Assembly (NCBI RefSeq): GCF_040954835.1
Contig: NC_090706.1
Location: 36,217,148 to 36,281,147 of the forward strand
Direction: 5' to 3'
Length of the DNA: 64,000 nt
Source: Lepisosteus oculatus
Taxonomy: Eukaryota; Chordata; Actinopteri; Semionotiformes; Lepisosteidae
In this document: positions 53,801 through 64,000 of the stretch, piece after piece
Numbering within the stretch: the first letter of the stretch is position 1
Layout: the number at the start of each line of letters is the position of its first letter
The notes under the pieces: model-generated
What the model was told of the DNA's origin: nothing
Seen by the model: the letters and a program-made list of their open reading frames with translations, nothing else
Databases searched by the model: none
Program-made: the position numbers and the translations under genes

Positions 53801-56453
53801 CCACATCACACTGAGGTTATGAGATCACTCTTCTCAAGAGGAACTGCCCTGGCTGAGTGAGGAGAAGTCTCCTCTTTCTGCGACCTGATCCCGAATATCT
53901 CGGGAAAATGCTGAAAGTGTCCTTTCACCTTGGCTTTGGCTCAAGCCATTCGTTAAATCCTCATGTCCGTAACGTTTCAAGTGGACAACTTTCTGGCAGT
54001 CTTCCTAAACTGCTCAACGTCTGCCCTTGCTATAATGTGACAAATGTCTTCAGGAGCTTCCGATGAGTAGTCAAAAGCAGAACAGCTTGGGAATTGATTT
54101 TTGACTGTAACCTTTCTGATGCGTGTTGCAAACCATTTTGAACTCTGATGGATTTCATCATCTATATTGCAGCACAAAACGGAAAGGTGTGTTTCAGTTT
54201 GATTCTCTATTTTTTTTTAGTGGACCTTGAGATGGAAGCCACACATTTTGCAGCATCTCACTTCAAAACATGCACAGGGCTTTCCTTGACAAGGAAATCT
54301 TGAAAAAAACTGATTACGAAATCTTTGATCTACATAAATCAGTAAATGCACTGTATAGGATGACATCACCATCTAGAAAGCTGAATTTCAGGATTGTTTT
54401 TAGTGCTGCTTTTTCTTTTAGGAAAATAACCCAAAATACTACTAGTCAACAGAATTTTGTTTTTACCTCATGGTCAAACTGTGCCTATAAGAGTGGAAAG
54501 CATGCCTGCTTTCCCTTCACATTTTATTTTTATTTCCAATCGAAGAGCCAATAGCCTTATTTACTACTTCCAGGTAAGTGAATGTTTTAATATATGACTT
54601 TGTATCGTGCTGGTAACAGTAACAGCAGACAGTCACCATCTCAGTTGTGTTGATCATTTTTCTCTTATGATAAATGTGTTTCTTTGCATCTGTTGTCTTT
54701 CACTAGTGCTTGTCATAGTTCGACAAATCAATGTAGGTTCAAAAACATTTTTATCTTTTGTTTTTTGTCTCAAGTATTATTCTTTTTGTCAACTGTTACC
54801 TCTTTTGAAATCAACTGTAAGTAATATTTTGACTCATTTGGGAGTAACATTTCATCATTTATATAAGATTAGATTATATGAAGGTTACAACATAGTAAAC
54901 AGTAAGTACCTTGATGGGGACAAATGTCAGTAATTATGTAATCTGTAGCTGGATCTTTGGTTTCAAAGCTTTAATTTCAGCCTAAGAAGTCTGATAAGCA
55001 GCAGATACGCTTTTTGAACACCTTCTGTGTACTTCATTACTTTTATTCACACCTGGGAGAAATGTCACAGCATTTAAATTTCTTCCCCACAAAAGACCAA
55101 AACACTATGGCTAACAAAAACAAATCAATACTGTACTGGCATCTTTGGTTATAAAAAAAAAAAGAGCTAAGCACACATATTTTAACAAACCTTAGGAAAT
55201 CTGAAACTGCACGAGGTATTCAGATGCACACGGGCACTTTTTAACCAGTGTTTTTATCTGTTTTTATTTGCTTTTATTTGATTTTAATGGGGTGAGAATG
55301 TGTATATAGAAAGCACTTTTAAAATGTACGTGCATTTTTTTTCTTGCCATTTTGTTTTCTATGGTTCGTTTCTGTGGAGCACTGTTTTGAAATTATTTCA
55401 CAAATGCTAAGTGCAAAAGTGCGAGTAGTGTGTGTTAGAAGATATGTCTAACTTATATCTAGGTATCGTTTTAAATAGATCCTATCCGATTTAGAAGCAA
55501 CAGCTGACGTATGATGTATGATTGTGGTGCCATAAAAACAAGTAACTGGAGCACTTCAAAGCTTTTTCACTATTGCTAAAAACAATGTCCTTATCATTTC
55601 AGATACACTCTTATTTTTTTCAGAACGGTTTAAGTGGGAAAAAAAATAATTTCTTCTACTTGTGCCTGTATTTTTCTTATGCCTATAATGTCCCATTTCA
55701 GCAAGTGAGGAGGACATTGTTTTGGTATAGAGCAAAAAGCTTTGAAAATGAACCTGTTATTATCACAGGACTGTATGTATTATAGCTGAAATGTAGTTGG
55801 CAGTGTTAATTCATAGAATTGTGTGCAGCTGTTAGCTATTGTTACTATAGCTGGTAAAGCAATACACACCTTTATTTTATGCGAGTTGCTGTACTGTTAG
55901 CCTTTTTCCCCAGTACAGGTGCTATCTAAACCACTCTTCTGGATGTGTTGAACTCATGCCATAGAAACATAGTTTTCTTTTTCATTTTAACTGACAACTT
56001 GTCAAGGGGAAAATAAACATCGTCAAGAATTTCGCAAGTGTATGAGCGTAATGGTTTTCAGCTTACGTCTGGACAAAGGCTTACCTGTCAATTAAGTACC
56101 ACTGGGGGTGCTGTGTGATTTAAAGAAGAAAGCTTTCCAAGCATGCCCTTTTTGCAATGTTTTCCCAGTTCCTTTCAAGAAGCTGGATGAAGTGCTAGGA
56201 TCAGGTAGTTGCTAAAACAACAAACAGGCTTTCCCAAAACTTTCCCATGTTGTCATACTTGCAGTCAAGAAATAGTAGTGTTTACACACAGCAGTAATAC
56301 ATTAAATATTTAAGTGTTGGTAATACTTCTTACATCAATGGCAGTATGTATCTCCTTGTAGATTAATAATGCTTAACTTAGAACTGGGTAAAATCAAAAC
56401 TTCAGCCTGCTATCCAAGTGCCAAATTCATGTTGAAATTGCACATGAAATAAA
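53801..56453 (+). other. Probable 3' UTR of ccdc69
   Basis: No gene is seen here. The stretch directly follows the ccdc69 stop and holds AATAAA signals at 56012-56017 and 56448-56453, so it is most simply a long 3' UTR. Open frames inside are short and AT-biased, with no recognisable motif. The end is uncertain between the two signals. Confidence 0.4.
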
Positions 56454-57184
56454 GCTCTGACAAACCTCTGGCAAACACAAAGACACAATTAATTACTGGG
56501 TTTGGAACTTGTGACTTGGCAGTTGGGTCAATGTTTTGACTTTATATGGGCCTATTAACTTTGTTGCATGTTTGAAATAGAAAAAAAGGTGAGATACAAG
56601 ATTAAACTGTTCCATGCATGAATGTAGCTATTCTGTTTATTTCTAGTGCTTACTTTTTCTGTAAAAGATCAGAGAAGGTAAAATTTGAGAACTTGATAAA
56701 AATGCTTTAGAATAACATTTTATACTGGTAGCCATCAGATTCATGTTTTGAATTGTTTTAAAATATTTACAGCATAAATTACTTAGACCATACTTTGATT
56801 TTTATTCATATACAAACCACGTGAAAGAACGTTCTATATTAGGCTGAATTATGTACAGAATTTTTGGTGCTGTGTCCCCCTTCATAAAAAAAAAATATAG
56901 CATGTTTTGGTTTACATATATAAAAAGTCTAAAATATTGTAAAAATAACTTTTTTTTTATGTTTTCCTGAAGTACACTGTAATTTAACAGTAAATATTAT
57001 TCAAATTATTTTCATCAAATATGCTGGACTGGGCTAAAAATCCAAAACTGTCCAATCAATGATACTATGCAGGTCAAATCTAATTTCCTCACCATTGTTT
57101 AGAAATAAAACACGTTCATCATACAGTATATTGAAACTATACACAGTGAACCTGCTGAATAAACTAAGAAAGCTATTTGTTTAG
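56454..57184. other. Spacer between convergent ccdc69 and pdgfrl-like genes
   Basis: AT-rich; no gene. It is bounded by the last ccdc69 poly(A) signal and the opposing one at 57185-57190. Confidence 0.45.
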
Positions 57185-57190
57185 TTTATT
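57185..57190 (-). terminator. Polyadenylation signal of the pdgfrl-like gene
   Basis: TTTATT on the + strand reads AATAAA on the - strand, about 230 nt beyond the stop at 57423. It leaves roughly 730 nt between this gene's end and the last ccdc69 poly(A) signal at 56448. Confidence 0.5.
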
Positions 57191-57422
57191 TCCAAACGCA
57201 ACATTGTCATTGTCAGTGCAGCAGCTGCCATTAAAGATCACTATATCCATCTCCGTTTTCTACTCTGAAAGTTTTTCTGCAATACTACCTGCCATCCATA
57301 AACCCTCATGGCAGTGCAGAGTACTGGTACTACAGCATTTATATATATCACATTTAAGTAAACAGCCACAGCTGTTTGACCAGAGCTGTCTCTGCTTCGT
57401 ATCCAGGCCGGGAACGTTGAGT

Positions 57423-60400
57423 TCAGCGGTGTCTGGATCTGGCAGTGCGAGCAGGCAGCACAGTCACGCTTGTGGAGACTGTAGTGGACCCTTCCAGGTT
57501 CTGCGCGGTGCAGCTGTAGGTTCCCTGGTCCACTGCTCTCACCTCGTCCACCAAGAGAACGGTCTCGGAGCGCTGTCGGGCCTGTCCTCCTGAGCGCGCC
57601 GTGTGCGTGGCGTCCTGAGTGTACAGCGGCCTGCCAATCTGAGCAGTTCAACAAAGGAAGTTGTGCGTCAGAGGTGCCAACTGGCACTTCATATGATTTT
57701 GGCGGATCAGCTGAGTCAGTGAGAACATGGCCCTAATCATTGCTGAGGTCACCCACATGACAGTGAATGATTCAGTCTTGTGGGTTGTTTTCCTATTAGA
57801 GCTATAGACAGTGCAGCTAGTGCGGTCTAAGTATTTGCACGTGGGCCCTGCAATCATGTTCTGCCACTGATTACCATTCTTGAGTCATTATGGAAATTAT
57901 ACGTGATGTAATTGGGTCTCCTTTCACCTACAGTATGTCCTAGGACAGCAGTTCCCAGCCCTGATCCTAGAGTAATATGGTCTTGCTTGACCACAAGCTA
58001 TTTCTTTGGTTGGTACCGAGTGTCAAAAAGTACCCTACTTCAAGGTTACTGTGTCTAGCAACCTCAGCACACAGATGTTCATGCAGCCTCCCCTCAACTT
58101 GCTTGCTGTTGACTAATTTCTGACTAAACAGCTCTTAGTAGTGGAGCAATATATAATGGACAGGTGCTGGTGGGAGTGACACTGTATCAGCCATGCCCAC
58201 AATGACATTTTTCCTTTCGCAAAGGTGACATTTTAGGCAACTGTCCCATGATGAAAAGGCTATTGGCAGTGTACAGTACCTTTTGTCCAGGGTATTCCCA
58301 AGTGAAATCGATGGCAATGTCTGCCTCTCCAAGCACGGAGCAGGTCACCTGCAGATTCTCCCCAACGTGGACCGAAGTAGACGAGGCATGAATCACAGGA
58401 GAGGGGGCGGAGACAGGGTCTAACAAGAAACAGGCCACACTTTACTTCCTGTTTTCATTGCATTTGGGGCCTGTAAGCTGCCGGCCTTACGAGCTGTAAT
58501 CCTTAAACACAGGGCTTTCTGTGTAGCTGGGTAATTGAATTTCACAGTCCAACACATAAATCAGCTAAGTAACCTGAGGCAATGTCTAATGAAAGTTAAT
58601 TTCTGCTATGGCGTGGGAACTAGCACAGGTAAAATAATTCTGAACATCCAGATTGTATGTAGCTTTTCTTAATTTAGGAAAATATTATCTGTATCTTGAT
58701 TTTGTTTTGTGATGTGCGGTATGTGAACTGTCATGTCAAAGCATTGTAACTGTACGAACAGAAAATGTTATTTTTGGAAACGACTAAGTAGCAATTTTCG
58801 ATCAGCTCCATCACGCCTCAGTTTACTGTGACCTTTTAATAATAATAGTTCCTTACACTTACAGTATATAAGATGTTTATGGACACCCCACTCAAACTGC
58901 TTTACAGGTAATGTGGATCCCCTCCATCACCACCAGTGTGCAGCCCCACCTGGATGATGTGACAGCACTCACCACACATCAGCTATCAGTGGGGGGAGAG
59001 CAGAGTGATGAAGCCAGTTTATAGATAATTAGGAGGCCATGACTGGTAAAGGCCAATGGGAAATTTGACCAGGACGCTAGGGTAAAACCCCTACTCTTTT
59101 CGAGAAACACCTTGGGATTTTTCACAGAGAATCAGGCCCTTGGTTTTACATCTCAGCCAAAGGACGACACCTGTTAACATTATGATGTCCCCGTCACTAT
59201 ACTGGGGCATTAGGCCTTCACTTAGACCGCAGGATGAGCACCCCCTGCTGGCCCCACAGACACTTTTTCCAGCAGTAACCTTAGCTTTTCCAGGAGGTCT
59301 CTCATCCAGGTGCTGACCAGCCTCACACCTGCTGAGCTTCAGAGAGTTGCCAGTTGTGAGTTGCAAGGTGATATGGCTGCTGGCTTTTAATTTCTTGAGC
59401 AGTCATACAAAACTGTGGGCTCAGATCTGGGTGGGGACCGTGCTGTTGTACCCTTGAGTAAAGCATATTACCCAGACTGGTCCGGCCAAACCAACTGTGT
59501 GTTAACTACAATATACGCAGAAAAGAAAGAGAAACTGAGGATTGTAAATGTAAACTGTAAGTCGGTTTAAATACAACAGCACTACAACAGCATCATGCTA
59601 CCTCCCCGAACCAATTGGGTTTTTTTTCTAATATGTATTATATTGTTTTTGTAATATGCAATATGTTCTAATATGTTTTTAGTTTCACGTTCCTACAAAA
59701 CGTGCCCAGGAACAGAGGGATATGCGTCACGAAAAAGACCCGCACTTACAGTTGACGTAAATGAGCATGTACTTGATGGACGTCTGGCGAAGCCCACGGT
59801 AGCTGGCCAGGCAGAAAAGGGAGCCGGCGTGGTGGGGTTTGGGCCGGTGGATGGTGAAGCCCTTCTTCACGTCGAAGGAGATCTCGACCCCGTCCACCTT
59901 CAGCTCCTCGGGGGGAAACTCCCGGTGCAGCGTGACCGTGGCCAGCGGGGACGTCACCTGACAGGCCAGGGTGGTTGGCCGGTTGGAGCGCAGCTGTAGG
60001 ACTTCGTAGTAGTCCGCCGAGGGCACAAACAGCTCCTGGGGATCTGGGAGAAAAGCGAGGTTGGCCGCCAACACTGATGCCATGGAATTATTTTTAAAGC
60101 TTTGTCTTGCAGTGCTAGTTCCTGAGATCTGTTGCCTATGTTCATACTTCACTTCACCGAATTATCTCAGTGCGGAAATCAAGCCTTCTATATTTTATCC
60201 AGCACCCTGATGTTGTTGTGCAGTCTTGGACTGGCTTACATTGGAGATTTAAATATGAATTAAAATGAATTTGAGAGCCCACAGCTTGTGTTGTATTTGC
60301 CCACCAGATGTCAGTGTTACATTGCAGGTCGTGCTGTAGCACGGGACGGTGAACTCGGAAGTTCTGCACCTAGAAAAACAACATTGCCAAATTTGTACTT

Positions 60401-62560
60401 GCTTTAAGATACAGTGATCCCAAAACAAGTGCACCCCTCATTTTCAGCAAACCAGCCCCTCTTTTAGGCCTATCTAATTTTGCGTACTGAACAAACAGAA
60501 TCAAATAGCATTAAAGAGAAGGGATCACACAGGGAAAGAGCTGCAAAAGGATAAGAACATTTTGGTTGCTAATCGGTGAAAAGTTCCATGCTATCATCCA
60601 GCTAATAAATACTGAACATACTGTATGTATAGCACTGCTACTCACACGTAAAAAATATATCAGTCACAATGTAGCTAGCTCTGACATTTAGGAGAAATAC
60701 TGAAAGCCATTCAGCAGTATGGGCATTTGTTAGATGTGCTCAGACATGCATTGTGAGGGCCGCAGCGTGCTGGAGCCTACCCTGGAAGTATACAGTATGG
60801 CACAAGGTTTCTACTGTATGAGTGCTCGTCCCCTGGATGGGCTACCGGGACCACAGAGAAAGGGACGCTGGAGAGAAACCCAATCAAACTCAGCCAGCAG
60901 ACACCACAAGAGCCCACGTTCAGAATAGAACCCAAGACCCTTGAACTGTGAGGAAGTAGCTTTAATTATCATGCCAGTGTACTGCTCATCCAATAGTAAT
61001 AAAAAAGAACAACAGTGAGTACAGAGCATTTACCTGGGAAAAAGACGAAGACTTTGGCAGCTCTGTCATACTCCCTTCTGCAGTCTGTCTCCTCACAGTA
61101 CATGGGGTAACAGGTGTACTCTCCTGTGTCAGCGCCCGTGGAATTGGCTAAAATCAGGGTGCCGTATCTTTCATGCTGAACGATCCTGACCGGAAAGACA
61201 GATTTGTCAGAGTAGCACCACTAACCTGAGCATCTGCAATTTAGAATCAGGCACCCTAATATTTTCATTCACATATTTTGTCTTTGTAGGTCAGGATACG
61301 GCTAAGACTACACTGCCATGCTAGTTGCTAATTTTCATCCATGAGTAGACAAACCGTAGGGAATTGCAATGAGCTTGTACGTGTTTTATGCTTATCTGCA
61401 TTGATTTACCATGGTATCTAAGGAAGGTTGTACTTCCTGTATTATGGAAATCAGATGTAAAGCATGCTGTGCCCCATTGCAGCTTGTCCTTGCCAGTAAG
61501 AGGAATCACTGAGACTGAAGAAAAATCAGTTTTTTAAATGCAAAGTAAGGTATGTAAAGAAAATGCTTGTGCACTTAAAGAAGTGCCGGTAAAATATTCA
61601 TCCCCTATCTGTCTGGAGAGTCAACTGGACCTCAGCTTGCTTGTGGGTTACCTGAGCCTGCCTTCGTCCTCCTCTTCCAGGTAGTAGGGGACAGCCCACT
61701 GGACAGGCTTGCCTTTGCACCTCAGCTCCAGGTTGTGTCCTGCCTGCACAGTCAGTGTGTCTCCTACCTTCTGAAACTTCCCCTTTTCTAGCACCTGCGT
61801 TAGGGCTGACTGAGCAGCAGGGGGCGCTGTTGGGGGCGGAGTCACTTTCACCGTGGGTGTAATCTTCAGTTTTGGCTTGACAGCTTTGGCCTTCTTTGCC
61901 ACAACCTTTCCAGGTTTGATTTTCTGCCTTGGCCTTTTCTCTGTTGTGAGCCTGGGATCCTTGTCTTCATTTTTTTGGCTGTTAACTGCAGAGGGACACA
62001 GGCACAACCCTTAAACAGTACCGTCTAACCTTGTAAATACTGTGTTGTCGTATTGGCTAGGAGACAACAGACATTACCTGGATGGGTTTACAAATGAAGA
62101 CTTGAGTTAAGAGATTGTTACTACTTTTGTTCAGAAACCGTTAACAAAAAGCAAACCTGAAAAAGCCAACGTGATGAGGTTTTGAAAAACAGTCTTCAAC
62201 ATTAACCAAACATGGTTCACACAGGTTTTGCAAGCACAGCAAAATTATCACATCCATCGAAGGGAATGTAGAATTAAATTATGAGTTCTATATTTAGACT
62301 TTAAATTATAGGATCCAATTGGAACCTGAATTAAGCACAACCAATGCAACCATAATTTCCATGTGTACATTAGATCCACCTATGCACCTAACACACAGAA
62401 GTACCCTACAAGCATTCAAAGATAGGATATTATCTTTGAAAGGCATCTTTTGAAAACAAATTGACAACTTCATTATAGCTTAGTATCCATGGAAGAACTC
62501 ACCAAACTCCAGCAGCAAAGTTGTGACCACCAATATGCTTAAAACCAGCCTCTGCTTCAT
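57423..62560 (-). CDS. pdgfrl: Platelet-derived growth factor receptor-like protein (secreted Ig-domain protein), 6 exons
   Basis: Exons in transcript order: 62560-62503 (ATG, signal core LVLSILVVTTLLLEF), 61985-61652, 61185-61034, 60043-59750, 58419-58280, 57638-57423 (ending TGA). Lengths 58, 334, 152, 294, 140 and 216 keep phase throughout and give 397 residues (human PDGFRL 375). After the signal comes a Lys/Pro-rich linker (about residues 25-75, KPGKVVAKKAKAVKPKLK), then EKGKFQK as in human DKGRFQK, and Ig-like domains marked by LELRCKG, ADTGEYTC, ELFVPS, VTLHREFP, VTCSVLGE, FTWEYPGQK and TYSCTAQNLEG. There is no transmembrane helix or kinase, so the product should be secreted. Human PDGFRL is described as a candidate tumour suppressor; its ligand is not settled. 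Divergence from human is appreciable, so this may be an ancient paralogue rather than the strict orthologue. It converges on ccdc69. Intron 4 holds a 5S-derived SINE. Confidence 0.88.
58837..59384 (-). mobile_element. 5S rRNA-derived SINE (SINE3 type), near full-length
   Basis: The right-hand part (59291-59384) is antisense to 5S rRNA: GGTCTCTCATCCAGGTGCTGACCAG, GCTGAGCTTC and GGTGATATGGC match, in order, the reverse complement of the 5S internal control region (as remembered). To the left is the long body common in fish, with CTTTTCGAGAAACACC, TCACTATACTGGGGCATTAG, GAGCACCCCCTGCTGG and GCAGCCCCACCTGGATGATG. It ends on the left in TTAATAATAATAG, i.e. an (ATT)n 3' tail on the - strand. It lies in intron 4 of the pdgfrl-like gene, in the same orientation as that gene. 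Confidence 0.8.
60735..60990 (-). mobile_element. Diverged tRNA-SINE copy in intron 3 of the pdgfrl-like gene
   Basis: The - strand order TGGCATGATAATTAAAGC, TACTTCCTCACAGTTCAAG and GGTCTTGGGTTCTATTCTG, then a degraded body with GGGTTTCTCTCCAGCG, resembles the head of the 17375 family. Ends are approximate. Confidence 0.5.
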
Positions 62561-64000
62561 GGTTGACAAATTTACACCGAGTTCGTGCACCACTTCTATT
62601 TGCCTTCAAAAGCCGATTTCTCTTTGGCGCTTGAGCCGAATGCTACTGTGAAAGATTAAAAAGTTCACAGCAGCCCGTCAGGAGACCCAGCAGAGCAAGA
62701 AAGTGTGGGGGGGAGGCACAGAGCTCAAATGCTCAGCTGTTTTCCAGTTCAAACCAAATTCCTTTTCACAGGAGAGTGACACTAACCCCACATTCCTCTG
62801 GCTGCCTTGAAAGAGTCCATTCAAAGCCCAGTCTGCCAATCGAAAGCAAGGCAAGCCTGCCCAACATCAGAAGCACAGAGAGGAGCCTACCTAGCCTGGA
62901 AACATAGTATGCATATTGTCTCTAATATAGGAAGTTCTTTAAACATTTTTTCCAAGGATAAATTCCTGCTTTCTGCTATGTCAGTTCAGTTATCCTTGGC
63001 TTACAACATTATTTCAGACGACAAAGGTATGTTTTGATTTAATTGGAAATGTACTAAATTCATTCATTATTGATTTCCCTCCTATAAGGTTATGAATTCT
63101 AATGCCCCATAGACCAAAAAGAATATTTTGTGGACATTTCTCTTGTATCTCACATTTAGTTCAGCAGTACATAGTGTGGAAAATTCATTGTCACTGTTGT
63201 AGTGCCACACATCTTCACTTATACTTGCACACTACGCTTGCTGAATACAGTACCCATGGTACAGTATGTCCCTTTGAACATTCTCCTTTGAAATAAACAC
63301 CAAGACCTGTATTCTTCAAATGTGATGGTAAATCAGAAGTTTAAAGATTATTTCTGAAGCATTTGGAATAACCTTTGCTTTACTTTGTGTGCTTATTTTA
63401 ACTGTGTTCAAATGGGCTGCCAGCAGTCTTATCATTGTACTGTGCTCACGCTACAGATATCCTTTTTTGTGCTCAGGAGTCAGCCTTCCTAGTTTATCTA
63501 TAGTTCAGAATCAGATTGTGTAAACAGTCTAATTTAATAGTGCACTTAAATCATGTTATGCCACCTGGAATTTCTCTGTAGTGATGACCCCCCCAGTGAT
63601 GTTAATATACAGTACAATTATAGAGCCTCTGGTAGATGACTGAATTGCTGCTTCAGACAGATGTATTTCTTGTACTATGGGCCAAAATTCCTTCAGATTA
63701 AATGGCTGAGCTCTGATTAATTTAGAGGAGGTAAGCACACATGAATGGGAACATTGTTCCCCAGAACTTATAGTTATGAAGTTATTCAGTCCAAACTAGG
63801 GTCTGGCTGTATCAGGCATGCTGTGGACAAAGCTGACTTTTTAAAACACCTCATAGCAAAACCATGTACAGTGTATATACTGATCAAAGATACAGCCTCT
63901 AAATGACAGTTGTTTTAGTTTCTGTGACTTCATTCCATAAACTTTACTTAAATCATGAAAACTGGAATCCTCATTTATGGCATTTGGAAGTCTGTAGAAC
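62561..64000. other. Upstream region of the pdgfrl-like gene
   Basis: The - strand start is in a good Kozak context (AACCATGA). A G-rich run (GTGGGGGGGAGGC, 62704-62716) lies about 150 bp upstream. Beyond that no exon or repeat is recognised. Confidence 0.4.

Noticed and set aside
57177-57593. 138-codon + frame
   Set aside because: Opposite-strand shadow of pdgfrl-like exon 6 and its 3' flank.
59091-59366. 91-codon - frame, and the similar one at 49346-49576
   Set aside because: Both are translations of the 5S-derived SINE copies.
59673-59999. 108-codon + frame
   Set aside because: Opposite-strand shadow of pdgfrl-like exon 4 (59750-60043).
1-64000. CRISPR arrays, operons, phage or bacterial elements
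   Set aside because: The window is spliced vertebrate DNA; no spacer-repeat array or bacterial gene organisation is present.

Overview
This is a piece of vertebrate nuclear DNA, almost certainly from a ray-finned fish. Its genes are split into GT-AG exons of vertebrate size, and the intergenic DNA is AT-rich. It carries fish-type retroposons: tRNA-derived SINEs, and 5S-rRNA-derived SINEs with the long body common in fish genomes. Intron sizes, repeat types and good conservation against human proteins would suit a slowly evolving non-teleost lineage (gar, bowfin or bichir type), but I cannot name the species.

Layout. From 1 to about 26.9 kb I find no convincing protein gene. This stretch holds a possible leftward first exon (2490-2880), two copies of one tRNA-SINE family (10475-10775, 25215-25482), a tRNA-SINE of another family (17375-17690), a well-preserved solo LTR with target-site duplication (13036-13515), and an open region on both strands near 21 kb. 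From 26.9 to 38.7 kb lie two tandem ML-domain genes on the + strand. The first is the GM2 activator gene gm2a (4 exons, 26909-33298). The second is a shorter, TATA-driven, strongly basic gm2a-like paralogue (4 exons, 36415-38609). From 44.5 to 53.8 kb is ccdc69 on the + strand (9 exons, 314 codons), encoding a coiled-coil protein with an N-terminal acylation signature. From 62.6 down to 57.4 kb on the - strand is a six-exon secreted Ig-domain gene related to PDGFRL (397 codons). ccdc69 and the pdgfrl-like gene converge tail to tail.

How it fits together. From memory of the human map, CCDC69 and GM2A are neighbours on human 5q33, so that part is conserved synteny. The pdgfrl-like gene beside ccdc69 is informative: human PDGFRL lies tail to tail with MTUS1 on 8p22, and MTUS1 is a coiled-coil relative of CCDC69. 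The window therefore looks like one copy of an ancient duplicated block. The genes do not form a pathway. gm2a acts in lysosomal ganglioside breakdown, ccdc69 in cytoskeleton and spindle biology, and the pdgfrl-like product is a secreted receptor-ectodomain-like protein.

All exon boundaries were read by eye from splice signals, reading phase and remembered family sequences. No alignment or database search was run. The most unusual items are the divergent basic GM2A paralogue, the convergent ccdc69/pdgfrl-like pair, the 73-bp fold-back repeat in a ccdc69 intron with a partial copy 37 kb away, and the intact solo LTR.
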